Shown here: piece by piece, positions 17,753 through 26,308 of the stretch
How the letters are laid out: each line of letters opens with the position of its first letter
Numbering within the stretch: position 1 is the stretch's first letter
Source: RGIG4140 sp045638265
Lineage (GTDB): Bacteria > Pseudomonadota > Alphaproteobacteria > CAAHEQ01 > UBA3637
Direction: 5' to 3'
DNA length: 32,452 nt
Assembly (NCBI GenBank): GCA_045638265.1
Contig: JAZUBA010000076.1
Coordinates: 1 to 32,452 of the forward strand
The notes under the pieces: model-generated
The model's database searches: none
What the model was told of the DNA's origin: nothing
What the model saw: the letters and a program-made list of their open reading frames with translations, nothing else
Made by a program: the position numbers and the translations under genes

Positions 17753-18208
17753 ATGAATGAAGAAATAAAAGAATTCGATGTTTGAGTATTATTACAAATT
17801 CAAGAACAAAACGGAAAAGCCGTTGATGAATTAATTGCAAGACATGAGAAATTTAAAGCAAAGGGGTTGCAATTAACGGATCAAGATATGTTTGATTGGA
17901 TAAGGTTATGGGAAGAAATGAAAGACAAAATTACAGAATTGAAAAGCACATATTACGAAGAAAAGCAAGAAATGGATAAAGACAAAGGAATTAGACTTGT
18001 TGAATTAAAAGCAATGTTGGACGAAAAAGGGAAAAAGCAACATACGGATTCAACAGCGGACGCAGTTATTCGCCAAGAATTCAGACAAAGGGAAAATGAA
18101 ATTTCAATTCACAAATTACAAGCCGAGTTATTAAACAACAAAGCGGAAACGGTGCAAGAATATATAAACATCGTAAAAATACACATGAAAAAAGATTTTA
18201 GCATTTAA
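17753..18208 (+). CDS. Unknown coiled-coil early protein
   Basis: The 151-residue protein is almost wholly helical and charged: LLQIQEQNGKAVDELIARHEKF, then MFDWIRLWEEMKDKITELKSTYYEEKQEMDKDK and FRQRENEISIHKLQAELLNNKAETVQEY. I do not recognise the family. It follows ERF by 19 bases, and a helical partner of the recombinase is a reasonable guess from position only. ACAAGG precedes the start codon; the overlapping ATG at 17757 is in another frame and is not used. Confidence 0.65.
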
Positions 18209-18219
18209 CATAAACAAAA

Positions 18220-18444
18220 ATGATAACATACACAAAAAATAAAATTATTTCCGACAATAGCGGAAAAACAAGGAGTGTGGAAATTGACGAAATATTATGA
18301 TCTGTAAAAAGCAAAAGTTGGTTTATAGCAAGAATGAGAATCGCTTTATTACTTTCAAAGAAATTGGAGCTTGAAGGAAAAGACGCTTTAATGGTTGCAA
18401 GTTCCATGCGTGCAGATTATGAAACTTTTTATTCTTTAATTTAA
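18220..18444 (+). CDS. Unknown small basic protein
   Basis: The 74-residue protein starts MITYTKNKIISDNSGKTRSVEIDEILG and continues SVKSKSWFIARMRIALLLSKKLELEGKDALMVASSM. It combines a short strand-rich start with a basic helix (RMRIALLLSKKLEL). This size and charge are common for small nucleic-acid-binding early proteins, but no specific domain is visible. It lies between the coiled-coil protein and the membrane-anchored lysozyme-like gene, with spacings of 11 and 3 bases. Confidence 0.6.
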
Positions 18445-18447
18445 CAC

Positions 18448-19212
18448 ATGACAAATCAAAACTACAAGAATTTAATTAAATATGCAATTGCGTTTATAGT
18501 GGTAATTTTATTATGAGTATTGGTAGTTGTATACGCAAGCAACAAACAAGAGCCAATCCAAAAAATATTAAATCAGATTTCAGAAAATGAAAACCAATTA
18601 CAATTATTGGAAGAAAAACAAGCGGAATTAAACAAAGCAAATGATGAAGCAAAAGCAAAATTATTGAATGAATATGGTTTACAATTAACAAATTCGGAAA
18701 TTCCGAATAATGAAGAATGGACACCATGACAATTAAACGAAAGCGGAGACGCACAGCAAATGCCAGTTATTGAATCAACAACGGAACATGAAAGGTTTAA
18801 AGAATTAGCAAATGCATATGGTTTGAACCCGTCAACAATATGGGAAGTTGAAAACCATTATTGAATCAAGGAAGGAGTTATTTTATGCATAACAGTTGCG
18901 GAAACAAGCGGTTGAAATCGTGGTTACGGTTGAAAAAACATCGGAAGCGTTGGAAGTAACGACAGATGAGACCGCCCAACATATGCATTAATGGAAGCTT
19001 GACTTGAAGCAATAGGTAAAACATTAAACAACCAATATTTGGGAAGTAAAAAAACTCTTGGTTGTTTATCAAACGCCGGAAGTTGTAAAGAAAGCAACGA
19101 CAACGGTAAAAGATACGCAACAAGTGAATCAAGCCGAGAAAAAAACATGGTTGCATGTTTGAGCACAATTTATTGATCTATTAATGCCGGCGAGTTTGGT
19201 ATTAGAAGATAA
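18448..19212 (+). CDS. Membrane-anchored lysozyme/transglycosylase-like protein
   Basis: The 254-residue protein has an N-terminal membrane anchor (YAIAFIVVILLGVLVVVYA, about residues 11-29), a Gln/Glu-rich coiled coil (30-85) and a C-terminal domain of about 140 residues: EGVILCITVAETSGGNRGYGG, RPTYALMEAGLEAIGKTLNN and an end with CLSTIYGSINAG. The 'ItvAEtsgG' helix-Glu start resembles lysozyme-like transglycosylases, Glu in AETSGG being the candidate catalytic residue. It would face the cell wall. As an early gene it may aid lysis, help genome entry sites or exclude later phages. Fold assignment is tentative. Confidence 0.5.
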
Positions 19213-19237
19213 CCTTTTATATTCTTATTTCAGAAAC

Positions 19238-19654
19238 ATGGAAACACCAAAAAATCAAAGGGGGGGGGACAACTTAAACACATTTACAGTAAACCCAGCG
19301 TTTTTATTACAAGACATGCCAGTGGATTTCTTCGATTTCCAATTCATAATGAATGTAGATTGAACATTGAAGGAAACAAGGTTTAATGACCAAGTTCTTG
19401 ATCCAGCAATTTGAAGCAGTTTATTCATAATTAAAGAGAAATATTTCAAGAAAATTAAACAGCATAAAATGGATAAAAAGAAAATTGAAAGCCACAAAGA
19501 AGAAAAACAAAGAATGATTGACGCATGGAAACAAAAAGAGCACAATTATCAAGGACATATAAGGTATACAGAAAAAGCATGCGGTGAACAAAAACGTTTA
19601 TTATTAGCAATTGGAATGATTGCACACAACACAAAGAAAAGCCAAGAAATTTAA
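19238..19654 (+). CDS. Unknown early protein with G9 tract in its start
   Basis: The 138-residue protein begins METPKNQRGGDNLNTFTVN. Codons 8-11 contain a run of nine G (19260-19268) that is in frame here. The middle is hydrophobic and aromatic (FLLQDMPVDFFDFQFIMNVDG), and the rest is a basic coiled coil (KIKQHKMDKKKIESHKEEKQ to QEI). I do not recognise the family. One-base slippage in the tract would cut translation shortly after the start, so expression could be phase-variable. Confidence 0.6.
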
Positions 19655-19681
19655 ACCATTTATTCTTTAACAAAAAATAAC

Positions 19682-20233
19682 ATGTTTGAACGAATTAAAA
19701 GCTTCTTCATGAGAAGAAAAATTGATAAAGCGGTGGTTGAAAGTTTAAAGGAACAAAACCAAAGCTTGAAAAACAGAATTGACATTTTGGAAAACAACAC
19801 ACCAAAGAAACGTTGCCCAAAATGTAAACAATACAAGTTATATTCAGATTTCAACAAGAACAAAACCAAAAAAGACGGTTTACAAACAGAATGTAAAGAT
19901 TGCCACAGATTAATGTTAAAAAGGAACAATCCAAACCGCTTTACACCGGACAGAAAAGAATTTTACGGGTGATATTTAATAACAAGTGAAAGATATATCA
20001 GCTATGAGATAAACAACACCGTTTACACAATAATTGACATATTCAGATTCAATTATTTATGCAACCATTATTGAAAAGATATGGTTCGGGGAAAAGTAAT
20101 GCAATTGATTAAACGGTTGAACAAAAACAATATGCGACATACAGACGAAGATTATTTTTACAGATTAAGAGCATGGTTGAATAAACAACAAATCATGGAT
20201 AACGAAAAACAAGGGAAGACTTTATTTCAATAA
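19682..20233 (+). CDS. Zinc-finger protein
   Basis: The 183-residue protein has a basic coiled-coil start (FERIKSFFMRRKIDKAVVES), then KRCPKCKQYKLYSDFNKNKTKKDGLQTECKDC (about residues 43-75). The two CxxC pairs about 24 residues apart with 'F.kn...kDGlq..Ck.C' form the zinc ribbon often seen in phage HNH-type or DNA-binding proteins. The C-terminal half contains IDIFRFNYLCNHYGKDMVRGK and is helical, without a clear HNH core. A DNA-binding role is likely; nuclease activity is not shown. Reading TGA as Gly doubles its length compared with the standard code. Confidence 0.65.
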
Positions 20234-20242
20234 CACTTGCAA

Positions 20243-20608
20243 ATGAAATATATGCAATTTTACAGAGAACACCAAGACATAAACCAAGGAATTTCATATA
20301 ATGCATTTGTTTCAAGGGTAAATTGTGGACGAGATCCATTTGAAGCGATTCAAACGCCAGCGAATAAATACAAAACAAAAAGAATATACGAACCAAAAAG
20401 AGAAATAAAACAGCCAGCAAGAACAGTAATTGACATAAAATACAGCCGAGAAGAAGCGATTGTTTTTGCCAGTGCGTATGAAGATTTGATTAAAGACTTG
20501 CAAGCCAAATATGATGAATGCGAAGAACCGCAAGAAGCAAATGAGATATTGGAAAAGAAGCGTCAAGTTGAAAAGGAATATGAAATATTTTTAGGTCATA
20601 ATATTTAA
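20243..20608 (+). CDS. Helix-turn-helix-like early protein, unknown
   Basis: The 121-residue protein starts MKYMQFYREHQDINQGISYNAFVSRVNCGRDPFEAIQTP, which resembles the phage/host motif 'gisy.af..Rv..G....eAi..P' of small DNA-binding proteins. A basic linker (KYKTKRIYEPKREIKQPAR) and a charged helix (DLIKDLQAKYDECEEPQEANEILEKK) follow. It is probably a DNA-binding protein. The frame has no TGA codon. It lies 9 bases after the zinc-finger gene. Confidence 0.6.
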   Translation: MKYMQFYREHQDINQGISYNAFVSRVNCGRDPFEAIQTPANKYKTKRIYEPKREIKQPARTVIDIKYSREEAIVFASAYEDLIKDLQAKYDECEEPQEANEILEKKRQVEKEYEIFLGHNI

Positions 20609-20614
20609 TAAAAA

Positions 20615-20890
20615 ATGAAACCGGAAGACACAAAAAGGTTTTTGGAGCAAGAATTAATGCACCGCAGATTTCAAGATAACATTGGAAACAAGGAAAAGCA
20701 AATGGAACGTGAAATTATGATGTTAAAAAAAGAAAATTCAGAATTAAAAGACGAAATAAAACAATTTTCAAACGGATTCAATATGCTTGCAAGAAAATTC
20801 AAAGATTTAAACACGGAACATGAAGAATTAAAAACGGATTATAAGCATTTATCGGAAGCGTTTATGGACGTGGTGCATGATCATAAATAA
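20615..20890 (+). CDS. Coiled-coil protein, unknown
   Basis: This 91-residue protein is a continuous charged helix (MKPEDTKRFLEQELMHRRFQ, then MEREIMMLKKENSELKDEIKQF and LARKFKDLNTEHEELKTDYKHL). Heptad-like repeats of Leu/Met and Glu/Lys suggest a dimeric coiled coil. No family is recognised. It starts 6 bases after the preceding stop and has no TGA codons. Confidence 0.6.
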   Translation: MKPEDTKRFLEQELMHRRFQDNIGNKEKQMEREIMMLKKENSELKDEIKQFSNGFNMLARKFKDLNTEHEELKTDYKHLSEAFMDVVHDHK

Positions 20891-20915
20891 TTTAACAATT
20901 AAAAAACAAGGTAAA

Positions 20916-21422
20916 ATGGAAAAAAATTATTCAAAAATTGCCGATGAAATATTGGAATCAATAGAGCGAAAACAAGACGAACGCAAAGAAATTGATTACG
21001 AAAAAATGTATAAAACCGGCGACCACATAATATTACAATGAAAATTTATGGGGGTTGATATTCTTATATTATTTTATGGTAAAATGTGACACCCGTGTGC
21101 ATATTTCAGAGTTCCAGACGAAAACCGCACATTGAAACAGCTGGTATTAATGGAATGATACGACGCCGTGCCGTTTCAATGTGTGAATTGGTGATTTACC
21201 TTTTGACAAGAAATTGAAAAAACAAACGACCAAAGGTTGAAAATGTGATTTACACCGTGAGTTTGGCTTGGTTGGGATTATGGACATTGCGACGATTTTG
21301 TTTCGTATTATAAGGAACAATGAATCACGGGTTTAATGGAAAATAAAAAGCGAACAACAAGCGAAATATTAAAGCAAATAATTCAACAGATTTATACATT
21401 GGTTGACAAAGGTATTTTATAA
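20916..21422 (+). CDS. Conserved-looking early protein, unknown
   Basis: The 168-residue protein has a helical start (MEKNYSKIADEILESIERKQDERKE) followed by an alpha/beta part rich in aromatic residues: HIILQGKFMGVDILILFYGKMGHPCAYFRVP, FGQEIEKTNDQRLKMGFTPG, then VWLGWDYGHCDDFVSYY. Trp in GVWLGWDYGH and VNWGF are TGG while the glycines beside them are TGA, a good internal contrast for the code. I do not recognise the family. ACAAGG precedes its start. Confidence 0.62.
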
Positions 21423-21444
21423 TTTTATTTCAAATAACAACAAA

Positions 21445-21612
21445 ATGAAACAAAGTTTATTGTGCGATTGAAAAAAACAATTCTATTATGAAAGCCGGTT
21501 GAATAATAAAACCGCAAGAGACCAAAAAGAAAGAGAAGTAAAAGCCCAGTGATATAAAGAAATTCACAAATGACAATACAATTGTGCGGGGGGGGGACAA
21601 TTTATTTTTTAA
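21445..21612 (+). CDS. Small protein ending in a G9 tract, unknown
   Basis: The 55-residue product starts MKQSLLCDGKKQFYYESRLNNK and ends NCAGGGQFIF. Nine G at 21588-21596 encode part of AGGG eight codons before the stop. A tract one base shorter would extend the protein by about 30 residues with no recognisable content; one longer would close it near the same place. The sequence is basic and has no known domain. Confidence 0.5.
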
Positions 21613-21624
21613 CTTGGAGATAAC

Positions 21625-21960
21625 ATGGAATTTATGAAAAAACTTTGAGTGTTTTTGAGCTGATTTGTTGTTGGTTTTTTTGTATGTTTAATGACAATTG
21701 CAAATGAAATAAAAGATTGATCAATTGCAATAACACATTTATGAGATACCGCACATGTATTGGTTAATTGAGAAATAAAAGAAATGTGAGTTGCTGAATA
21801 TTACAAAAATGACCATGAAGAAAAAGTTTGGTTGGTGGAATTAAAAACATGAGTTGTTGAAAATATGGTTTATGATTATTCATGCCCAGATGTAATTTGA
21901 CATTGAGAATGTTCAATTGAAATGAGCAAAGACGACCTTTTATATTTTTTGGATAAATAA
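21625..21960 (+). CDS. Membrane-anchored or secreted small protein, unknown
   Basis: The 111-residue protein has an N-terminal hydrophobic segment (LGVFLSGFVVGFFVCLMTIAN, about residues 7-27), then a polar domain with ITHLGDTAHVLVNGEIKEM, KVWLVELKTGVVENMVYDYSCPDV and a final DDLLYFLDK. The hydrophobic part is an anchor or signal peptide, so the domain lies outside the cytoplasm. I do not recognise it. Together with the next gene it forms a small pair of membrane proteins, a profile common among exclusion proteins, but that is only inference. Confidence 0.6.
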
Positions 21961-21961
21961 A

Positions 21962-22120
21962 ATGCAAAGATCAGAAATTATTGAAGAATACGTAAACGAA
22001 AAAATGGACAAATTGGAAGGTAACAAAAAAGAAAAATTTGAAGGTTGCCGGTGATGTTTGGAGTTCCTATTGGATATTTTAGCAATATGTGCGGTATTAA
22101 AACTTCTTTTCTTCATGTAA
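21962..22120 (+). CDS. Small C-terminally anchored membrane protein, unknown
   Basis: The 52-residue protein has a charged helical front (MQRSEIIEEYVNEKMDKLEGNKKEKFEG) and a hydrophobic end (LEFLLDILAICAVLKLLFFM, residues 33-52) that would span the membrane. The ATG lies 1 base after the preceding stop, so the two membrane proteins are coupled. No family is recognised. Confidence 0.55.
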
Positions 22121-22149
22121 AAGAAAACCAAAAATTTTAACATGAAACA

Positions 22150-22239
22150 ATGAATATGTTAAAAAATTTAACATGAAAAGAAAAAATAAGATTTTGAAAA
22201 CAACAAGGATTTAATTATATTATTTGTATGCATAAGTAA
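22150..22239 (+). CDS. Possible 29-residue leader peptide
   Basis: The frame starts MNMLKNLTGKEKIRFGKQQGFNYIIC and ends 15 bases before an intrinsic terminator that precedes the HNH gene. Repeated AAATTTAACATGAAA-like bases surround its start. The arrangement of short frame plus terminator is that of an attenuator, but no run of regulatory codons is evident, so it may be chance. Confidence 0.25.
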
Positions 22240-22254
22240 TTAAATTCTTGTAGA

Positions 22255-22282
22255 ACCTTTGATTTATATTCAAAGGTGTTTT
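22255..22282 (+). terminator. Intrinsic terminator before the HNH gene
   Basis: ACCTTTGA (22255-22262), loop TTTATAT, TCAAAGGT (22270-22277): a perfect 8-bp stem followed by GTTTT. It lies only 5 bases before the ATG of the HNH gene, so that gene is either expressed by readthrough or controlled by this attenuator. Confidence 0.65.
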
Positions 22283-22287
22283 CATTT

Positions 22288-22737
22288 ATGCCGAAAAAAG
22301 CCAAAAAACCAAAAATTGATAAAAAAAAATTGAATGATGAAAATGTGGAAATTGCCAAATTAATTGCAAAGGTAAGGGATAAATACATATGCCAGCATTG
22401 TTGAAAAACAGCCAAAGAAACAGCAATTCATGCAAGCCACATAATAAACGAAGCAAGAGATCATAGACTTGCCAGCGATCCGGAAAATATAAAAGCATTA
22501 TGTTATAATTGCCACATAAATTGGCGACATAAAAGCCCGATTGAAGCAAGCGAATGGTTTAACAAAAAGCGACCGTGAAGATATGATAAATTGCAAGAAA
22601 AACACGTTGAATATATGGGTAAATGAAGCATTGACGTAATACGAATAATTGAAAGGAATAAATGGTTAAGGGAAATTTGCGAAGAAATGAAAATTGATAT
22701 TTCAAAATTCAAGTATGGCGCAAAAATTGATTTATAA
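22288..22737 (+). CDS. HNH endonuclease
   Basis: The 149-residue protein has a classic HNH/zinc core: YICQHCGKTAKETAIHASHII (residues 32-52) with CxxC, the His-rich beta turn, then NIKALCYNCHINWRH (about 67-81) with the second CxxC-H. The order C-x2-C ... H-x2-HI ... N ... C-x2-CH is complete, so activity is likely. The Gly of CQHCGK is a TGA (22402-22404). In phages such enzymes are homing nucleases, terminase partners or anti-host nucleases; this one is free-standing between a terminator and the ParB-like gene. Confidence 0.85.
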
Positions 22738-22753
22738 TTAAACAAGGGAAATC

Positions 22754-23371
22754 ATGGAAATAATAAATAAAAAAATCGATGAATTAATACCGTATGAATA
22801 CAACAATAAAAAGCATGATGAAACGCAAGTAAACAGAATTGCAAATTCAATAAAAGAATTTGGATTTACGCAACCGGTGGTAATTGATAAAAATAACGTG
22901 GTAATTATTGGACATGGAAGGTTGGAAGCAAGCAAAAAATTATGATTAAAAGAAATTCCATGTGTAAAAATGGAAGATTTAACGGAAATACAAGTAAAGA
23001 AATTAAGAATATTGGATAATAAATTAAACGAATCAGAATGGGATTTGGAAAACTTGCAATACGATTTGGCGACAATTCCGGATTTCAATATTGGGGAATT
23101 AGAAATAAATGTTGATGATCTATTCAATGATTTGTTTCCAGTTGATCCGGACGAATTGGACGACAACTTTTCATTGCCAAGCGGAGAAAAAGCACCATTT
23201 GGACAAATAACGTTTACGCTTGCCGACGAACAGAAAAAAGAAATCGAAGAAGCAATAAAGAAGGTAAAGGAAACAGATTTGTATAAAAGCCAAATGAATT
23301 ATGGAAACGAAAACAGCAATTGAAACGCTTTATATTGTATTGTGAGCCAATGGATAGCGTTAAATCAATAA
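22754..23371 (+). CDS. ParB-like nuclease-domain protein
   Basis: The 205-residue protein has the ParB/Sulfiredoxin core: INKKIDELIPYEYNNKKHDETQ, IKEFGFTQPVVIDKNNVVIIGHGRLEASKKLGLKEIP (about 34-76) with the GHGR motif, then a helical part and the C-terminal NGNALYCIVSQWI also seen in phage ParB-like proteins. Chromosome-type ParB partners (ParA) are absent. In phages and islands such proteins often stand beside DNA modification enzymes, and here the Mom-like gene overlaps its end by 22 bases. A role in the modification pathway is likely by context. TGA is needed for Gly in KLGL and NGNAL. Confidence 0.82.
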
Positions 23372-24016
23372 TTGTAAAAGTGATTCCAAGTAAAATTGCA
23401 AATGAATTCGTAAAAAAGCACCATTATTCATGAAAGGTTGTGCCAAATTCACAGTTGCATTTCGGGTGCTTCTTAAACTGAATCTTGGGGGGGGGTTCTC
23501 TCTTATTGACCAAGCACAGATAAAAGCAAATTAATTGGGTTGGTGGAGTGAACCGAACGAAACGAATTTATCGAATTAAACCGCATGGCTTTCAGTGATG
23601 TATTGCCAAGAAATAGCGAATCAAGGTGTATTGCAATAACAATAAGAATGATAAAAAAGCAAGCACCACAAATAAAACGAATAATAAGCTTTGCGGACGG
23701 TTGTCAATGTGGGGATTGAACAATATATCGTGCAAGTGGGTTTGAATTAACACAAATAAACCAAAACAGATGATTAAGGGTTGATGAAAATGGTAAAGTT
23801 TACAGCCAAGTAACATTCTCCGCCCATAAACCAAACGAAATGGATAAATTCAGAAAAATGGAAAAAATTGACGGCTTCATGTTGAGATATATAAAATTAT
23901 TAAAACCAAACTTAAAAAGAAATTATGAAATAATCCCATATTCAGAAATAGACAATTATGGTGCGTGAATGTATAAAGGGGAAAAGGTAACAAGAAAAGA
24001 AAGACACACAAAATAA
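23350..24016 (+). CDS. Mom-like DNA adenine modification protein, frameshifted at a G9 tract
   Basis: From ATG 23350 the frame reads VIPSKIANEFVKKHHYSGKVVPNSQLHFGCFLNGILGGG, then with nine G (23487-23495) it closes at TAA 23521-23523 after 57 residues. Removing one G opens a 221-residue protein: VLSYGPSTDKSKLIGLVEG, FIELNRMAFSDVLPRNSESR, ISFADGCQCGDGTIYRASGF. This is the pattern of the phage Mom-like family (GNAT-type fold, adenine modification that blocks restriction). Homologs have 'G.L.GvlqfGPS', which fits eight G. The state seen may be an OFF phase, an indel error, or require frameshifting. It overlaps the ParB-like gene. Confidence 0.8.
23487..23495 (+). repeat. Poly-G tract (G9) in the Mom-like gene
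   Basis: Nine G in a genome of low GC. Eight G would restore the full reading frame with the family's expected spacing; eleven would also restore it with one extra Gly. This is the shape of a slipped-strand phase-variation tract. Confidence 0.85.
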
Positions 24017-24032
24017 AAAAAGTGTGTGTTAT

Positions 24033-24106
24033 GCGTGCGTGGTGTAATGGTTGCATGTTCACATTCCAGTGGAAGGAGAAAGTTCAAATCTTATCCGCAC
24101 GCTCCA
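24033..24106 (+). tRNA. tRNA-Gly-like gene, probable anticodon UCC, with irregular arms
   Basis: GCGTGCG (24033-24039) pairs with CGCACGC (24096-24102), followed by T and an encoded CCA. The D arm GTGT-AATGGTT-GCAT and T loop TTCAAAT are present; total length is 74. The anticodon arm TTCAC/GTGGA encloses only six bases (ATTCCA), and the T stem has one bulged A (24093). UUCC with T before UCC suggests anticodon UCC (Gly). UCA, which would read TGA, does not fit the arms. It may be a divergent, degraded or pseudo tRNA. Confidence 0.55.
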
Positions 24107-24132
24107 TTTAATAATTTAATTCAAAAAGAAAC

Positions 24133-24354
24133 ATGGACAAACAGCAAATGGAAAAAGAAATTAAAAGGTTGAATAAATTGGTGTGCCAACAAGAAATTGA
24201 ATATCACCAATTATTGAGAACCACAAAAAGGGTTGAGAAAAATTACGAAAATTTGGAATGGATCGTAAAGGTTGCAATAAACATGGCGTATGATAAAGAC
24301 GAAAACGAAGCAATCGATTTCTTAACCAAACAATTTACAAGACATAAAATTTAA
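24133..24354 (+). CDS. Small coiled-coil protein before terminase, unknown
   Basis: The 73-residue protein is helical: MDKQQMEKEIKRLNKLVCQQEIEYHQ, LLRTTKRVEKNYENLEWIVKV and a C-terminal YDKDENEAIDFLTKQF. It has no TGA codon and no recognisable domain. It lies 26 bases after the tRNA and 20 bases before the terminase small subunit. It may be regulatory or part of packaging. Confidence 0.6.
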   Translation: MDKQQMEKEIKRLNKLVCQQEIEYHQLLRTTKRVEKNYENLEWIVKVAINMAYDKDENEAIDFLTKQFTRHKI

Positions 24355-24374
24355 TTGGTAACGCATAAATAAAA

Positions 24375-24833
24375 ATGCCAAAGCAAAAGCGAGATTGGAA
24401 CAAGGTAAAATTGGAGTTTATTCAATCAGATTTCGACGAAGTGAAACAATTTATGCAAGATAAATACAATATTTATAATTGAGAAATTGCAAAAAATACA
24501 AAGGGGCGGACAAAAGACAAAGTGGAACGGAAGAAAAAGATATTGGAAAAGGCGTTGGAGAAAAGTGCGGAAAAGCAAGCGGATTCGTTGGAATTAACAA
24601 TTGAATTCTTGAAGAAAGCAAAAAAGAACGCATTAATTAAAATTGCAAAACAAATAACAACAAATGATTTAATGAGCGTAAAGGATTTGGTAAGGTGATT
24701 GTGAACAATAAAAACGGAATTATGAGAACCAACGAAAATTACGAAAAATGAAAACATGAATAAAGAAGAAAATGTGAGTTTAACGGACGAAGAATTGGAA
24801 GCTTTAAAAATTATATTAAAGAAAAACAAATAA
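24375..24833 (+). CDS. terS: Terminase small subunit
   Basis: The 152-residue protein directly precedes the large terminase, whose ATG follows the TAA without a gap. It has an N-terminal DNA-binding-like helical domain (KRDWNKVKLEFIQSDFDEVKQFMQ, then IYNGEIAKNTKGRTKDKVERKKKILEKALEK) resembling 'W..I...yv......l..la...gvs....r.r....', typical of small terminases that recognise pac or cos. The C-terminal part (SLTDEELEALKIILKKN) would bind the large subunit. The call rests on context and helix-turn-helix pattern. Confidence 0.72.
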
Positions 24834-26300
24834 ATGGATTACAACGAAGCAATAAACATATTCAAGAAAAGCCCATTATTAAGAAAAACGTATTTTTCAA
24901 CCAATTTCTTTGACTTTTGTAAATTCTATTTCATGGAATATTACAACTTTGAAACGCCAAAGTGTTTGGAGAAATATTACAACGCATTGGAATCATGAAA
25001 AAATGTTTATTTCAAGTGATTCCGTTGAAGTGCAAAAACAACCATTGCCCAAATGTATGTTTCATATTGCATTGCGTATAAAACACGCCGTAATATTATG
25101 TGGTATTCACAAACAATTGATAATGCGGAAGAAAATTTAACATACATTGCCAACAGCTTTATAAATGATACGGACGCATGAGAAAGATTTTGCAGAGATT
25201 ATGGAAACTTGTATTATCCGGAAACAGTTATTAAACAATGACAAAAGAAAATAAAAAGAATTGATAAATTCGTAACAGAAAACAATTGCTATGTAAGAGC
25301 GATGTCACTTTGAACAAGCCCACGTGGTAAGAATTACACCGCACCGGACGGGAAATTCAGACCGGATTTGTTGGTGTTTGATGATGTGGACACGGTGCAA
25401 AGTTGCCAAAGCCGTAAGAAAATTGACAAAAACTTTGAATTCATGTTAAACGAAGTATTGGGTGGAACAACGGGAGCGACACAGATAATATTTTTATGAA
25501 ATACGATATATGAAGATTGAATCGTGCCAAGGTTTGAAGAACATATAAAGAACGATCCAACACGGGAAATTATAAATTTGCCAATATATGATGAACATAA
25601 AAATATTGTTTGGAATAGGTTTGTGGAAACGGACGCAGAAGCAGAAAAATTGAATAAATGAATACGTGAAATTGCGAAAAAATATGTCTCATTGGAAACG
25701 GAACGCAGAAGACTTGGAAGCATAAGTTTCAATCAGAATTACTTATTAATTCCATATATGAATTGACAGCATATAATAACAAGGGATATGATACAGCGGG
25801 ATCATAATTGCAAGGGTTATAAATATGATTCAATTGTAATTGGTGTTGATCCAGCAGTAAGCGAAAAAGAAGGAACGGACAAATTCGCAATATGTGTAAC
25901 GTGAAAATTACAAGACAGATATTACATATTAGAAAGTGTGGGATTGGAAGGAATGGAAAAAAATATTTGAAGAGCGAGCGAAACAGTGAAAAACTTATAC
26001 AATAAACGAAAAGCAAAAAGGGTAATTGTTGAAACCGTTGCATATCAGCAAGTATTAAAAACGGTATTTGCGAACATGTGAATGGCGGTGCAAGAGCAAA
26101 AAACAATAAAAGATAAAACAACAAGATTAATGGAAAAGCAAATATTATTTGAAGAATGACGTGTTTATTTCGCACCATGAAACGACGAATTAATTGACGA
26201 ATTATTAACGTTTCCAAATGCGGAACATGACGATATGGTGGATTCAATGTTATTTACAATGCAAGAAACAAGGAACAAGTTTTTTATTGCTTCGTTCTAA
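24834..26300 (+). CDS. terL: Terminase large subunit
   Basis: The 488-residue motor carries FKGFRGSAKTT (Walker A, Lys68), LLVFDDVD (Walker B, Asp183-Asp184) and QIIFLGNTIYEDG (coupling region). The RNase H-like nuclease has GVDPAVSEKEGTDKF (Asp339), VIVETVAYQ and AEHDDMVDSM (Asp466/467). All catalytic acids are present. The glycine before SAKT is a TGA (25026-25028), as is the one in FLGNTI. It packages DNA into the prohead with terS and portal. Portal lies 1.6 kb downstream, separated by three small genes and a lipoprotein. Confidence 0.95.
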
Positions 26301-26308
26301 AAAACCAA

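Noticed and set aside
24033..24106. A TGA-reading tRNA with anticodon UCA at 24059-24061.
   Set aside because: The stems around it would have two mismatches in five pairs and the D arm would be destroyed; UCC fits the remaining arms better.
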